A stretch of 64,000 bases of DNA, from the NCBI RefSeq assembly GCF_019967995.1, contig NZ_CP065377.1, forward strand, positions 2,852,001-2,916,000. Direction: 5' to 3'. This DNA comes from Faecalibacterium prausnitzii (GTDB lineage: Bacteria; Bacillota; Clostridia; Oscillospirales; Ruminococcaceae). This document shows, in pieces, positions 1 to 8,260 of this stretch. Numbering within the stretch: position 1 is the stretch's first letter; every line of letters starts with the position of its first letter. The translations under genes were made by a program, and so were the position numbers. The notes under the pieces are model-generated. The model was not told the origin of the DNA. It did no database searches and saw only the letters and a program-made list of their open reading frames with translations.

Positions 1-2
1 TC

Positions 3-1535
3 ATCGGCGGGTTCGACCCGTTCATCCAGGGCGATTATTCCCATCTGGGGCTTGACATCCCGCTGTGGGTGTACATCGTGTTCCAGACCGTGTTCTGCGC
101 CACGGCAGCCACCATCGTGTCCGGCTCCATGGCCGAGCGCACCAACTTCAAAGCCTACTGCGTCTACTCCGCCGCCATTTCGCTGGTGGTATACCCCATC
201 TGCGGCCACTGGATGTGGGGCGGCGGCTGGCTGCAGAGCATGGGCTTCCATGACTTTGCCGGTTCCGCAGCTGTTCATAACGTGGGCGGCGTCATCGCTC
301 TGCTGGGCGCTGCGATGCTTGGCCCCCGCATCGGCAAGTACGACAAGAACGGCAACCCCCACGCCATCCCCGGCCACAACCTGACTGCCGGTGCGCTGGG
401 CGTCTTCATCCTGTGGTTCTGCTGGTTCGGTTTCAACGGCGGCTCTTCCCTGAGCCTGGCCACCGATGAGGCCATGACCCTGACCGGTCTGGTCTGCTTC
501 AACACCAACCTGGCCGCTGCTGTGGCCACCTGCGTGACCATGATCTTCACCTGGCTGCGGTACGGCAAGCCCGATGTTTCCATGACCCTGAACGGTTCGC
601 TGGCCGGTCTGGTAGCCATCACGGCAGGCTGCGACGCCGTTTCTCCGTTCGGTGCCTTCATCATCGGCTTTGTGGCCGGTCTCCTGGTGGTCCTGAGCGT
701 TGAGTTCTTTGATAAGATTGCCAGGATCGACGACCCCGTCGGCGCAGTCTCCGTCCACTTTGCAAACGGCGTGTGGGGCACCATCGCAGTCGGCCTGTTC
801 TCCAACGGCGGCGACGGCGTGGGCAAGGGCCTGTTCTACGGCGGCGGCCTGAGCCAGCTGGGCATCCAGCTGCTGGGCCTCATCACGGTCGATGTCTATG
901 TCGTCGTCGTGATGTTCCTCATCTTCAAGATCATCGACAAGACCATCGGCCTGCGCGTCCCCGCTGAGGTGGAGATCGACGGCCTGGACATCCACGAGCA
1001 CGGTCTGGCTTCTGCCTACGCTGGCTTCTCCATCTCCGACGCCAACGCAGCCGCCATGACCCCCAACGAAAACACCGACCTCGGCGAGGACGACCCCGTC
1101 AAGGCTTCCGCAACGCAGATGTCTGCTGCGGTGCCGGTGGTGCGTGAGCCCGCCGTCATCCACGACGGCATCTACGACACCGGGATGCACAAGGTCTCCA
1201 TCATTGCAAAGCTGTCCAAGTTCGACCAGCTGAAGACCGCTCTGAACGATCTGGGCGTGACCGGCATGACCGTGACTCAGGTGATGGGCTGCGGCATCCA
1301 GAAGGGCACCAGCGAGAAATACCGCGGCGTCCCTGTGGATTCCACCCTGCTGCCCAAGATCAAGGTCGAGGTCATCGTGTCCAAAATCCCGGTCGATTTC
1401 GTGGTCGAAGCCGCCAAGAAGGCCCTTTACACCGGCCACATCGGCGACGGCAAGATCTTTGTTTACAACGTGACCCGCGTGGTCAAGATCCGCACCGGCG
1501 AGGAAGACTTCGCCGCCCTGCAGGATGTGGAGTAA
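3..1535 (+). CDS. amt: Ammonium transporter fused to a C-terminal P-II signalling domain (5' end outside window)
   Basis: The frame is open from the first bases of the window, so the start lies upstream. The N-terminal two thirds are an Amt/MEP ammonium channel: glycine-rich membrane helices, the SGSMAERTNF stretch and the HFANGVWGTIAVGLF segment typical of the family. After a linker of about 60 residues, the last 115 residues form a GlnB-like P-II domain (HKVSIIAKLSKFDQLKTAL, TGMTVTQVMGCG, LLPKIKVEVIVS, GKIFVYNV, IRTGEED). Stand-alone P-II proteins plug Amt trimers when nitrogen is sufficient; here the regulator is covalently attached. The T-loop reads KYRGVPVDSTLLPK, so the residue aligned with the uridylylated Tyr51 of E. 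coli GlnB is Val. Control by uridylylation is therefore unlikely; nucleotide and 2-oxoglutarate sensing is inferred. It is followed by a strong terminator. Confidence 0.95.
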   Translation: MGGFDPFIQGDYSHLGLDIPLWVYIVFQTVFCATAATIVSGSMAERTNFKAYCVYSAAISLVVYPICGHWMWGGGWLQSMGFHDFAGSAAVHNVGGVIALLGAAMLGPRIGKYDKNGNPHAIPGHNLTAGALGVFILWFCWFGFNGGSSLSLATDEAMTLTGLVCFNTNLAAAVATCVTMIFTWLRYGKPDVSMTLNGSLAGLVAITAGCDAVSPFGAFIIGFVAGLLVVLSVEFFDKIARIDDPVGAVSVHFANGVWGTIAVGLFSNGGDGVGKGLFYGGGLSQLGIQLLGLITVDVYVVVVMFLIFKIIDKTIGLRVPAEVEIDGLDIHEHGLASAYAGFSISDANAAAMTPNENTDLGEDDPVKASATQMSAAVPVVREPAVIHDGIYDTGMHKVSIIAKLSKFDQLKTALNDLGVTGMTVTQVMGCGIQKGTSEKYRGVPVDSTLLPKIKVEVIVSKIPVDFVVEAAKKALYTGHIGDGKIFVYNVTRVVKIRTGEEDFAALQDVE

Positions 1536-1627
1536 GTTCCACGATCTCTTTTCTCCGCTGTCCCCGCTTTTTGAAAGCGTGTGATAGATCATTTTTCTCC
1601 TTTTCCTTTTTTCTGATCCAAACAGCA

Positions 1628-1674
1628 AAAACGATCCCCGGTTCCTTCCGCACAAGGGAGCCGGGGACCGTTTT
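1628..1674 (+). terminator. Rho-independent terminator after amt
   Basis: An 18-bp stem with two G-T wobbles (1628-1645 with 1656-1673) and a 10-base loop ends in TTTT. It lies 93 bp after the amt stop and separates amt from the next gene's promoter. Confidence 0.8.
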
Positions 1675-1694
1675 CGTCTGCGCCGCTTTTTGGG

Positions 1695-1723
1695 TTGACA
1701 ACCCCGCCCCGCTGTGTTATGTT
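1695..1723 (+). promoter_or_regulatory. Sigma-70 promoter of the CLC gene
   Basis: Perfect TTGACA (1695-1700), 17-bp spacer, TATGTT (1718-1723). The predicted transcript start near 1730 supports the ATG at 1781 rather than in-frame codons upstream. Confidence 0.75.
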
Positions 1724-1780
1724 GGAGCGGTCTCGAAACACATCATGGACCGGACGTCAACGATACAGGAGTTTTCTTCT

Positions 1781-3058
1781 ATGAACAATTTTGATACGTT
1801 CCAACGCGAAGCCAAAGCCGCCCTCCGGGTGACGCTGCAATGGTTTTGTCTGGCGATCCCCACGGGCCTGGTCTGCGGACTGGTGGGCACCCTGTTCCAC
1901 CTTTCCGTCGAGTGCGTCACCGAGCTGCGGGCTGCACAGCCCTGGCTGCTCTTCCTGCTGCCCGCGGCGGGCCTGCTCATCACCGCACTGTACAAGATAA
2001 CGAAGTGCGAGGGCGTAGGCACCAACAATGTCATCCGCGCCGTGCAGAGCGGCGAACCGGTCAGCATCCTGCTGGTCCCGGCCATCTTCCTGGGCACTGT
2101 GCTCACCCACCTGTGCGGCGGCTCGGCCGGCCGCGAGGGTGCCGCGCTGCAGATGGGCGGCAGCATCGGCTGGAACCTCGGCACCCTGCTGCACCTCAAA
2201 GACTATGACCGCCGCACCGCCACCATCAGCGGCATGGCCGCGTTCTTCTCGGCCCTGTTCGGCACCCCGCTGGCCGCGGCCCTCTTTGCCATGACCATCG
2301 AGGATGTGGGCCTGACCTTTACCTCGGCTTTTGTCCCGGCCTTCACCTCGGCCCTCATCGCCTACGGCTGCTCGCTGACCTTCGGCATTGCGCCCACCCG
2401 CTTTGCGCTCACCGCACCGGAACTGACGGTCTGGAACGCTTTCCTCATCATCCTGCTGGGCGTGGCCTGCGCGGCCGTCTCCCGGCTCTTCTGCGGCACA
2501 CTCCACTTCATGGAACACACCGTGCCCAAGCGCATCCCGAACCCCTGGGTGCGGGTCCTGGCCGGCAGTGTGCTGGTCATCGGCTTCTCGTATCTCTTTG
2601 GCGTGGGGCGCTACAACGGTGCCGGCATGAACATCATCACCGCTGCTGTGGAGCAGGGCCAGGCCCTGCCCTGGGATTTTCTATGCAAAATCTTCCTCAC
2701 CGCGCTGACCCTCTCCTGCGGGTTCAAGGGCGGCGAAGTCGTGCCCAGCTTCTTTGTGGGTGCCACCTTCGGCTGCGCATTCGGCCCGCTGCTGGGCCTG
2801 CCCGCCGGGTTCGCGGCCGCCGTGGGCCTCGTGTCCGTCTTCTGCGGTGCCACCAACGCCCTCATCCCCTCCATCCTGCTGGGCTTTGAGCTGTTCGGCG
2901 GGGCCGGGCTGGAGCTCATCGCGCTGGGCTGCGGCATCTGCTACATGCTCTCCGGCCACCACGGTCTTTACAGCAGCCAGACCTTCGTCACCAACAAGCT
3001 GCGCGCGGAGTATATGTCCCATAAGTGGCGTGTACGAGTGAAAAAAGAGGAAGAATGA
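1781..3058 (+). CDS. CLC-family chloride/fluoride channel or antiporter
   Basis: A 425-residue polytopic membrane protein of the CLC family. The family's three ion-pathway segments are visible: GVGTNNVI in place of GSGIPE, GGSAGREGAALQMGG (the gating-glutamate segment, GREGP in chloride types) and GGEVVPSFFVGATFG (GxFxP type). GREGAA and the polar residues replacing the serine filter resemble the fluoride/proton CLC branch more than E. coli ClcA, so fluoride export is a serious alternative to chloride transport. I saw no crcB fluoride riboswitch in the leader. The start at 1781 has AGGAG ten bases upstream; the frame is open further 5', but that stretch precedes the promoter. The following gene has its own promoter, so this looks monocistronic. 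Confidence 0.9.
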   Translation: MNNFDTFQREAKAALRVTLQWFCLAIPTGLVCGLVGTLFHLSVECVTELRAAQPWLLFLLPAAGLLITALYKITKCEGVGTNNVIRAVQSGEPVSILLVPAIFLGTVLTHLCGGSAGREGAALQMGGSIGWNLGTLLHLKDYDRRTATISGMAAFFSALFGTPLAAALFAMTIEDVGLTFTSAFVPAFTSALIAYGCSLTFGIAPTRFALTAPELTVWNAFLIILLGVACAAVSRLFCGTLHFMEHTVPKRIPNPWVRVLAGSVLVIGFSYLFGVGRYNGAGMNIITAAVEQGQALPWDFLCKIFLTALTLSCGFKGGEVVPSFFVGATFGCAFGPLLGLPAGFAAAVGLVSVFCGATNALIPSILLGFELFGGAGLELIALGCGICYMLSGHHGLYSSQTFVTNKLRAEYMSHKWRVRVKKEEE

Positions 3059-3069
3059 GCTTCCAGCCC

Positions 3070-3098
3070 TTGATTTTTCCCGAACGTCGTGCTACAAT
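3070..3098 (+). promoter_or_regulatory. Promoter of the thrS T-box transcript
   Basis: TTGATT (3070-3075), 17-bp spacer, TACAAT (3093-3098), just before the T-box leader. Confidence 0.75.
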
Positions 3099-3109
3099 CA
3101 GCATAGTTT

Positions 3110-3381
3110 CATCCTGTTGAAAACGATGATGCGGACAAACCGAAGTCCCGACCCCTGCGTTGCAGAGAAGGCCGCCGCTCTGTTCAGAGTGTGCTGCAAG
3201 CGGCCCAGCGCACCCGGAGCTTCTACCACCGCAGAGTGCAGAGGCGAACCTCTGCCGGGTGCGCCCGTTACAGCACAGCGAGTGGTGCGGCCTGACCGCA
3301 CAATTCGGGTGGAACCGTGGAACGCTTCTGGATCTTTCAGGCGCTTCATCCCGTGTATTGCTGCGGGGTGAAGCGCTTTTT
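3110..3381 (+). promoter_or_regulatory. T-box riboswitch leader controlling thrS
   Basis: The T-box core GGGTGGAACCGTGG sits at 3307-3320, followed by a 12-bp terminator hairpin (3341-3352 with 3365-3376) and TTTTT. Part of the core can pair with the terminator's 5' side as antiterminator. Upstream is a perfect 10-bp stem (3209-3218 with 3255-3264) enclosing a bulge with two consecutive ACC threonine codons (3225-3230) and a small hairpin (GCAGAGG/CCTCTGC). Uncharged tRNA-Thr binding should allow read-through into thrS. The element boundary and the exact specifier codon are inferred; the class is clear from the core, terminator and downstream gene. Confidence 0.88.
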
Positions 3382-3418
3382 GTTTTTCATTCTTTTCAGG
3401 TTCAAAAGGAGATTCATT

Positions 3419-5209
3419 ATGAAGATCATTTACAAGGACGGCCATGTGGACGAGTGCCCGCAGGACCAGGAACTGCATGTTATCCGCCATACCGCTGCAC
3501 ACGTGATGGCACAGGCCATCAAGCGCCTGTATCCGGAGGCCGACTTCGCCTTCGGCCCTGCCACCGAGAACGGCTTCTACTACGATGTCGATCTGGGCGA
3601 CACCAAGCTCACCGACGAAGATCTGGCCAACATCGAAAAAGAGATGCACAAGATCACCAAGGAAAATCTCGCCATCAAGCCCTTCATCCTGCCCCGCGCC
3701 GAGGCCGTGAAGCTGATGGAAGAGCGCCACGAGAACTACAAGATCGAGCACATGGCCGACCTGGCCGATGAGACCGAGTTCAGCTTCTTCCAGCAGGGCG
3801 AGTACGTGGATATGTGCATCGGACCCCACCTGACCTACACCAAGGCGCTGAAGGCCTTCAAGATCACCCAGCAGTCCGGCGCATACTGGAAAAACGACAA
3901 AGAGAACAAGATGCTGACCCGTATCAATGGTGTGGCCTTCCACAACCAGGAAGAGCTGGACGCCTGGGAGAAGGAGCAGCAGGAGGCCCGCGAGCGCGAT
4001 CACCGCAAGATCGGCAAGGAGATGGGCCTGTTCATGACCGACGACCTGGTGGGCCGCGGCCTGCCCATGTTCCTGCCCGCAGGCTACACCGTCTGGCAGG
4101 AGCTGGAGAACTATATCAAGGCCAAGGAGCGCGCACGCGGCTATCTGCACGTCATGACGCCCTGCATCGGCACCGTGAACCTCTACAAGACCTCCGGCCA
4201 CTGGGACCACTACCGTGAGAACATGTTCCCCGCCATGGAGATGGAGGGTGAGAGCTACGTTCTGCGCCCGATGAACTGCCCCCACCACATGATGATCTAC
4301 GCAAATCATCCCCACTCCTACCGTGACCTGCCCATGCGCATTGGCGAGATCGCCCACGATTTCCGTTACGAGTCCTCCGGCACCCTGAAGGGCATCGAGC
4401 GCGGCCGTCACTTCTGCCAGAACGACGCCCACCTGTTCTGCACTCCGGAGCAGATCAAGAGCGAGGTCGCCGATGTCTGCAACCTGATCTTCGAGACCTA
4501 CAAGGACTTCAACATCACCGATTACCGCTGCGTTCTGTCCCTGCGCGACCCCGCCGACAAGAAGAAGTACCACGACGATGACGCCATGTGGAACCACGCC
4601 GAGAACGCTCTGCGTGAGGTGCTGACCGAGCTGGGCATCCACTTCACCGAGGAGATCGGCGAGGCTGCCTTCTACGGCCCGAAGCTGGACGTCAACGTCA
4701 AGCCCGCTGTTGGTGCAGAGTACACCCTCTCCACCTGCCAGCTGGACTTCTGCCTGCCCGCCAAGTTCCACCTGACCTATGTGGACAAGGACGGCACCGA
4801 GAAGACCCCCGTCGTGCTGCACCGCGCCATCCTGGGTTCTCTGGACCGCTTCATGGCCTACCTGATCGAGGAGACCAAGGGCAAGTTCCCCACCTGGCTG
4901 GCCCCTGTGCAGGTCAAGGTCCTGCCCGTCTCCGAGAAGACTCTCGACTACGCCGAGGCTGTCACCGAGAAGCTGGTTGAGGCCGGTGTCCGCGTGGCAC
5001 TGGACGACGACAACCAGAAGATCGGCTATAAGATCCGCGCTGCCCAGCAGGTGGACCGTGTGCCGTATATGCTGGTTCTGGGTGCCAAGGAGGCCGAGGC
5101 CGGCAACATCTCCGTCCGTGACCGCAAGGGCGAGACCACCACGATGGATCTCGACGCCTTCATCGCCAAGGTGACCGACGAGATCAAGAACCGCACCTAC
5201 AACAGCTAA
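3419..5209 (+). CDS. thrS: Threonyl-tRNA synthetase lacking the N-terminal TGS domain
   Basis: Class II synthetase charging tRNA-Thr in the cytoplasm. The 596 residues start about 22 residues before the editing domain, where HTAAH and CIGPH supply the zinc-type editing residues that clear Ser-tRNA. The catalytic core shows MNCPHHM (zinc Cys), FRYE (motif 2), RHFCQNDAHLFC, and HRAILGSLDRF (motif 3), followed by the anticodon-binding domain (FPTWLAPVQVKVLPV). Typical ThrRS is about 640 residues with a 60-residue TGS domain; here only KIIYKDGHVDE remains of it. The ATG follows AAAAGGAG by nine bases; in-frame codons upstream fall inside the terminator hairpin of the leader. Regulation is by the T-box just upstream. 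Confidence 0.97.
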   Translation: MKIIYKDGHVDECPQDQELHVIRHTAAHVMAQAIKRLYPEADFAFGPATENGFYYDVDLGDTKLTDEDLANIEKEMHKITKENLAIKPFILPRAEAVKLMEERHENYKIEHMADLADETEFSFFQQGEYVDMCIGPHLTYTKALKAFKITQQSGAYWKNDKENKMLTRINGVAFHNQEELDAWEKEQQEARERDHRKIGKEMGLFMTDDLVGRGLPMFLPAGYTVWQELENYIKAKERARGYLHVMTPCIGTVNLYKTSGHWDHYRENMFPAMEMEGESYVLRPMNCPHHMMIYANHPHSYRDLPMRIGEIAHDFRYESSGTLKGIERGRHFCQNDAHLFCTPEQIKSEVADVCNLIFETYKDFNITDYRCVLSLRDPADKKKYHDDDAMWNHAENALREVLTELGIHFTEEIGEAAFYGPKLDVNVKPAVGAEYTLSTCQLDFCLPAKFHLTYVDKDGTEKTPVVLHRAILGSLDRFMAYLIEETKGKFPTWLAPVQVKVLPVSEKTLDYAEAVTEKLVEAGVRVALDDDNQKIGYKIRAAQQVDRVPYMLVLGAKEAEAGNISVRDRKGETTTMDLDAFIAKVTDEIKNRTYNS

Positions 5210-5225
5210 ACATGCGCTAAAATAG

Positions 5226-5268
5226 CAGCGAGGCCCTCTTCCCGCACGGGAAGAGGGCCTCGCTGTTT
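5226..5268 (+). terminator. Terminator after thrS
   Basis: A perfect 18-bp stem (5226-5243 with 5248-5265), GCAC loop and TTT. It lies between thrS and the convergent gene ending at 5284 and may serve both strands. Confidence 0.85.
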
Positions 5269-5283
5269 ATTCTGTATGGATTT

Positions 5284-5664
5284 TCAGACCCCACTGCTGC
5301 CACGGGAGCTGATACTCATAGGTGGGGTGCCGCTGAACACCGCCTGCCCGTTCACGGTATGCTGCGTCAGACCGACAATATCCAACAGCTGACTTTCGCT
5401 GTATTTTGTTGAATAGTTCAGGAGTTTTGCATTCTGGCAGATGTAGTTCCCATTTACCTTTTTCACCGCTCCGACACGTTCCAGTTTGGCCAAAATTTTC
5501 CCCAGCTGTTTGCGGTCCAGTCGGATGCCTTTTTCGGTCAATGCCTCAGAAAGCTGTTGCACCGACAGCGGCTTTTCCCGCACCAGAAGCGCGAACGCCA
5601 GTTCCGAAGCGTTCAGGTGGTACAGGATAAGTCCCTTTTTCAACCAGATACCGTTCTGTTTCAT
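5284..5664 (-). CDS. Small winged-helix-like hypothetical protein
   Basis: I do not recognise a named family. The 126-residue product has a helical N-terminal two thirds (ASELAFALLVREKPLSVQQL, then RKQLGKILAKLERVGAVKK) that reads like a winged-helix DNA-binding domain: helices, a recognition helix, then a basic wing (VKKVNGNYIC). The last 40 residues are polar and look disordered. The gene is well supported by AAGGAGG eight bases before the ATG and by a good promoter further upstream. No transmembrane segment is visible. A transcriptional regulator is a guess from the fold pattern only. Confidence 0.75.
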   Translation of the reverse strand: MKQNGIWLKKGLILYHLNASELAFALLVREKPLSVQQLSEALTEKGIRLDRKQLGKILAKLERVGAVKKVNGNYICQNAKLLNYSTKYSESQLLDIVGLTQHTVNGQAVFSGTPPMSISSRGSSGV

Positions 5665-5695
5665 CGTTCTGCCCTCCTTGTGTGGCTTTGGCCTA

Positions 5696-5723
5696 AGTAT
5701 ACCATACTACCTTTGGATCGCAA
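5696..5723 (-). promoter_or_regulatory. Promoter of the winged-helix gene
   Basis: On the minus strand TTGCGA (5718-5723), 16-bp spacer, TATACT (5696-5701), about 32 bp before the start codon. Confidence 0.6.
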
Positions 5724-5750
5724 TGGATGAATTGTGAATTTGTGGGGGCT

Positions 5751-6740
5751 TTACCGATTTTTTCTGTCTGCCCACGCACGGACGGCAGAGTAGAGGGCGG
5801 CGAAGACAAGCCCGGCCACGGCCCAGATGATCCAGCTCTTTTCCCAGTTGTTGTTCCAGAAGCTGACAGCGAGGTACACCGCCGTCACAAGGCACCAGTA
5901 GGCCCCGGCAAACCAACCGACGCGGCGGTTCGTCCACTTTTCGCGGACGGTGTATTCCCCCGTTTGCAGCAGCTTATCAAAGCTGCCCTGGGTCATCCCG
6001 GCCCGGATGAACAACTGTACTGCACCGGCCACAATGGCCAGCAGCAGGCCGACTGCGGCAGCGACCCAGAAGTCTGGTACTCCCAGCATGGCCGTACCCA
6101 GGATCGGCACCACGGCCAGCACACAGAGCACCACGCCCTGGGTCATGCTGCGGCGGTAGGTGGGCGCATACTCCTGTTTCTGCCGCTCCACGATGCCCTC
6201 CACACCATAGGCAAGGGCGATCTGCTCTTTTTCCAGATATTCGAACGCTTCCAGCCGGATGGCGGCGGGCAGGATGAGCAGCAGCCCCAGCGCGACGAAG
6301 AGCAGCAGGAAGATGACACCGAGCCCTGCCATCCGCTCTTCGTTGGGTGTACCATCGCTCCATGCGCCCAGAACAAGCAGCGCGATGGGGCTGAGGATGC
6401 ACAAGCCCACACCCGCCGCCATCTTCCCATGCACGGCCTGCACCGTGCTGAGATATGCGTTTGCCTCGTCAAATGAGACGGTGCGGCAGGGTTCCGTCAC
6501 CCGCTCTTCCTTCGGCAGCGGGGCCGTGGCATCGGGCTGTTCCAGCTCATCTTTTAATAAGTAGTCGGTGCTCACTTCAAACAGAGCACTCAGCTTCAGA
6601 ATTTTATCCAAGTCGGGGATGGACGTTCCGCCCTCCCACTTCGAGACAGCCTGACGCGAAACGTTCAACTGATCGGCAAGCTCTTCCTGGCTCCATCCAT
6701 TCTGGCGGCGGAGAAGGGCAATTTTTTCGGCTAAGATCAT
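5751..6740 (-). CDS. Cro/CI-family HTH regulator with membrane-spanning C-terminal half
   Basis: Residues 1-65 form a classical XRE helix-turn-helix domain (LRRQNGWSQEELADQLNVS, RQAVSKWE, PDLDKILKLSALFEVSTDYLL). The rest of the 329-residue protein carries about six hydrophobic segments arranged in pairs (for example LCILSPIALLVLGA, IFLLLFVALGLLLIL, VVLCVLAVVPILGTA, AAAVGLLLAIVAGAV, SWIIWAVAGLVFAALYSAV). Membrane-linked XRE regulators of this design are common in Clostridia; the signal sensed is unknown. An inverted-repeat operator candidate lies just upstream of the promoter region (6824-6860) and could be its own target. Confidence 0.88.
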   Translation of the reverse strand: MILAEKIALLRRQNGWSQEELADQLNVSRQAVSKWEGGTSIPDLDKILKLSALFEVSTDYLLKDELEQPDATAPLPKEERVTEPCRTVSFDEANAYLSTVQAVHGKMAAGVGLCILSPIALLVLGAWSDGTPNEERMAGLGVIFLLLFVALGLLLILPAAIRLEAFEYLEKEQIALAYGVEGIVERQKQEYAPTYRRSMTQGVVLCVLAVVPILGTAMLGVPDFWVAAAVGLLLAIVAGAVQLFIRAGMTQGSFDKLLQTGEYTVREKWTNRRVGWFAGAYWCLVTAVYLAVSFWNNNWEKSWIIWAVAGLVFAALYSAVRAWADRKNR

Positions 6741-6823
6741 CGTGTTCTCTTTTCTGCCGCAGGGCGGCGTATCAATGGATTCCGGCGGACGTCCTCTATG
6801 CTGTTATCATAGCAGATTTTCCA

Positions 6824-6860
6824 GTTGACAACCACCAATTGCGGCTTGAAATTTGTCAAC
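6824..6860. promoter_or_regulatory. Inverted-repeat operator candidate upstream of the XRE gene
   Basis: GTTGACAAC (6824-6832) is itself a near palindrome (GTTG-N-CAAC). Its mirror TTGTCAAC lies at 6853-6860. The minus-strand -10-like TATGAT at about 6804-6809 faces the XRE gene. Two such sites about three helical turns apart suggest repressor binding; the protein involved is inferred. Confidence 0.4.
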
Positions 6861-6878
6861 CAGCGGTTGCAGCCACGC

Positions 6879-6924
6879 AAAAACCGCCTACCCCCAGCAT
6901 CATCGCATGGGCACAGGCGGTTTT
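6879..6924 (-). terminator. Terminator after trpS
   Basis: On the minus strand AAAACCGCCT (6915-6924) pairs with AGGCGGTTTTT (6879-6889), ending in T residues 15 bp past the trpS stop. Confidence 0.7.
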
Positions 6925-6938
6925 GTTTCTACTATCTG

Positions 6939-8000
6939 TTACTTCAGCAGATTGTTATCCGTAAAGTAGTCGATCCGCATGGACTTGCGGACATCGGCGA
7001 GGGTGGCGGCGGCGGTCTGTTCGGCCACGGCGCTGCCCTCCTTCAGGATCTCCACGACCTCCGGCAGACGCTGCTCCCACTCCTTGCGGCGGGTGCGGAT
7101 GGGCTCCAGTTCGGCCTGCATGACGGCGTTCAGGAACTTCTTGATCTTCACATCGCCCAGGCCGCCGCGCTGATAATGCGCCTTGAGCTCGTCGAGGTTC
7201 TGGTACTCCGGCAGGAACTCGGCGAAGTGCTCCGGGCGGCTGAACGCATCCAGATAGGTGAAGACGGGGTTGCCCTCCACCTTGCCGGGGTCCTGCACCC
7301 GCAGATGGCCGGGATCGGTGTACATGGACATGATCTTCTTCTTGATGTCCTCCGGTTCATCGGACAGGTAGATGCAGTTGCCCAGAGACTTGCTCATCTT
7401 GGCCTTGCCGTCAATGCCCGGCAGGCGCAGGCAGGCGTGGTTGGACGGCAGCAGGATCTCCGGCTCGGTCAGCGTCTCGCCGTAGACGGCGTTGAACTTG
7501 TGGACGATCTCGCGGCACTGCTCCAGCATGGGCATCTGGTCCTCGCCTGCCGGGACGGTGGTGGCGCGGAAGGCGGTGATGTCGGCTGCCTGGCTGATGG
7601 GATAGGTGAAGAAGCCGACCGGGATGCTGGTTTCAAAGTTCTTCTGCTGGATCTCGGCCTTGACGGTGGGGTTGCGCTGCAGGCGGGACACCGTGACAAG
7701 GTTCATATAATAGAAGCTCAGCTCGGTCAGTTCCGGCACCATGGACTGGATGAAGATGTGGGCCTTGGCGGGGTCGATGCCCACGGCCAGATAGTCCAGC
7801 GCCACCTGCAGGATGTTCTGGCGCACCTTCTCCGGGTTGTCGGCGTTGTCGGTCAGCGCCTGCGCATCGGCGATCATGATGTAGATCTCATCGAACTTGC
7901 CGGAATTCTGCAGGCGGACACGCTCTTTCAGGGAGCCGACGTAGTGGCCCACATGCAGGCGGCCTGTGGGGCGGTCGCCGGTCAAAATGATCTGTTTCAT
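6939..8000 (-). CDS. trpS: Tryptophanyl-tRNA synthetase
   Basis: Class I synthetase charging tRNA-Trp. The 353-residue length fits the family. The HIGH-type motif is GRLHVGHYVGS near residue 12-22 and the KMSKS loop is KAKMSKSLGN near residue 200. The tryptophan/ATP pocket segments SQAADITAFRATTVPAGEDQ and the start MKQIILTGDRPTGRLH are typical. The start has AAGGAG about nine bases upstream. It is followed by its own terminator, so it appears to be a single-gene unit. I saw no T-box or trp attenuator in the 260 bp upstream, which holds an interspersed repeat. Confidence 0.97.
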   Translation of the reverse strand: MKQIILTGDRPTGRLHVGHYVGSLKERVRLQNSGKFDEIYIMIADAQALTDNADNPEKVRQNILQVALDYLAVGIDPAKAHIFIQSMVPELTELSFYYMNLVTVSRLQRNPTVKAEIQQKNFETSIPVGFFTYPISQAADITAFRATTVPAGEDQMPMLEQCREIVHKFNAVYGETLTEPEILLPSNHACLRLPGIDGKAKMSKSLGNCIYLSDEPEDIKKKIMSMYTDPGHLRVQDPGKVEGNPVFTYLDAFSRPEHFAEFLPEYQNLDELKAHYQRGGLGDVKIKKFLNAVMQAELEPIRTRRKEWEQRLPEVVEILKEGSAVAEQTAAATLADVRKSMRIDYFTDNNLLK

Positions 8001-8033
8001 AACTATTCTCCTTCTTTTTCAGGCCCGCCTTTG

Positions 8034-8170
8034 TACAACCTCTCCGTCAATGCTTCGCATTGCCACCTCCCCTGGTAGGGGAGGCTCTGGCGTGTCCAGA
8101 TCGTTCCCGGTTTTGCCAAGGGCATCCCTGTCAGGAGCGGTGGACGCCGCAGGCGGCCTGAGCGGTTCAT
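8034..8170. repeat. Interspersed palindromic repeat (GACGGAGAGG family)
   Basis: The element opens with CCTCTCCGTCA, then a small hairpin (AATGCTTCGCATT), then CCACCTCCCCT with its inverted partner AGGGGAGG, then a TCTGGCG stretch. Related copies lie at 20279-20398 and 63038-63225. It fills the 260-bp gap between trpS and the tRNA pair. Confidence 0.6.
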
Positions 8171-8221
8171 CTTTTTATAAGTATATCCCCTGTGCATTTT
8201 TCTGTCAACAAAAGGGTCAAA

Positions 8222-8258
8222 ACAAAAAGAAAAAGCGATGGAAAACTTCCATCGCTTT
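8222..8258 (-). terminator. Terminator of the tRNA-Glu/tRNA-Asn transcript
   Basis: A perfect 12-bp stem (AAAGCGATGGAA with TTCCATCGCTTT, 8232-8258), 3-base loop, then a T-rich run on the minus strand. Confidence 0.85.
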
Positions 8259-8260
8259 GC

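Noticed and set aside
1724..1780. Fluoride (crcB) riboswitch before the CLC gene
   Set aside because: The conserved GGNGAUGG and CUGAUGGCUCCUAC-type parts are absent, and the leader is only about 50 bases.
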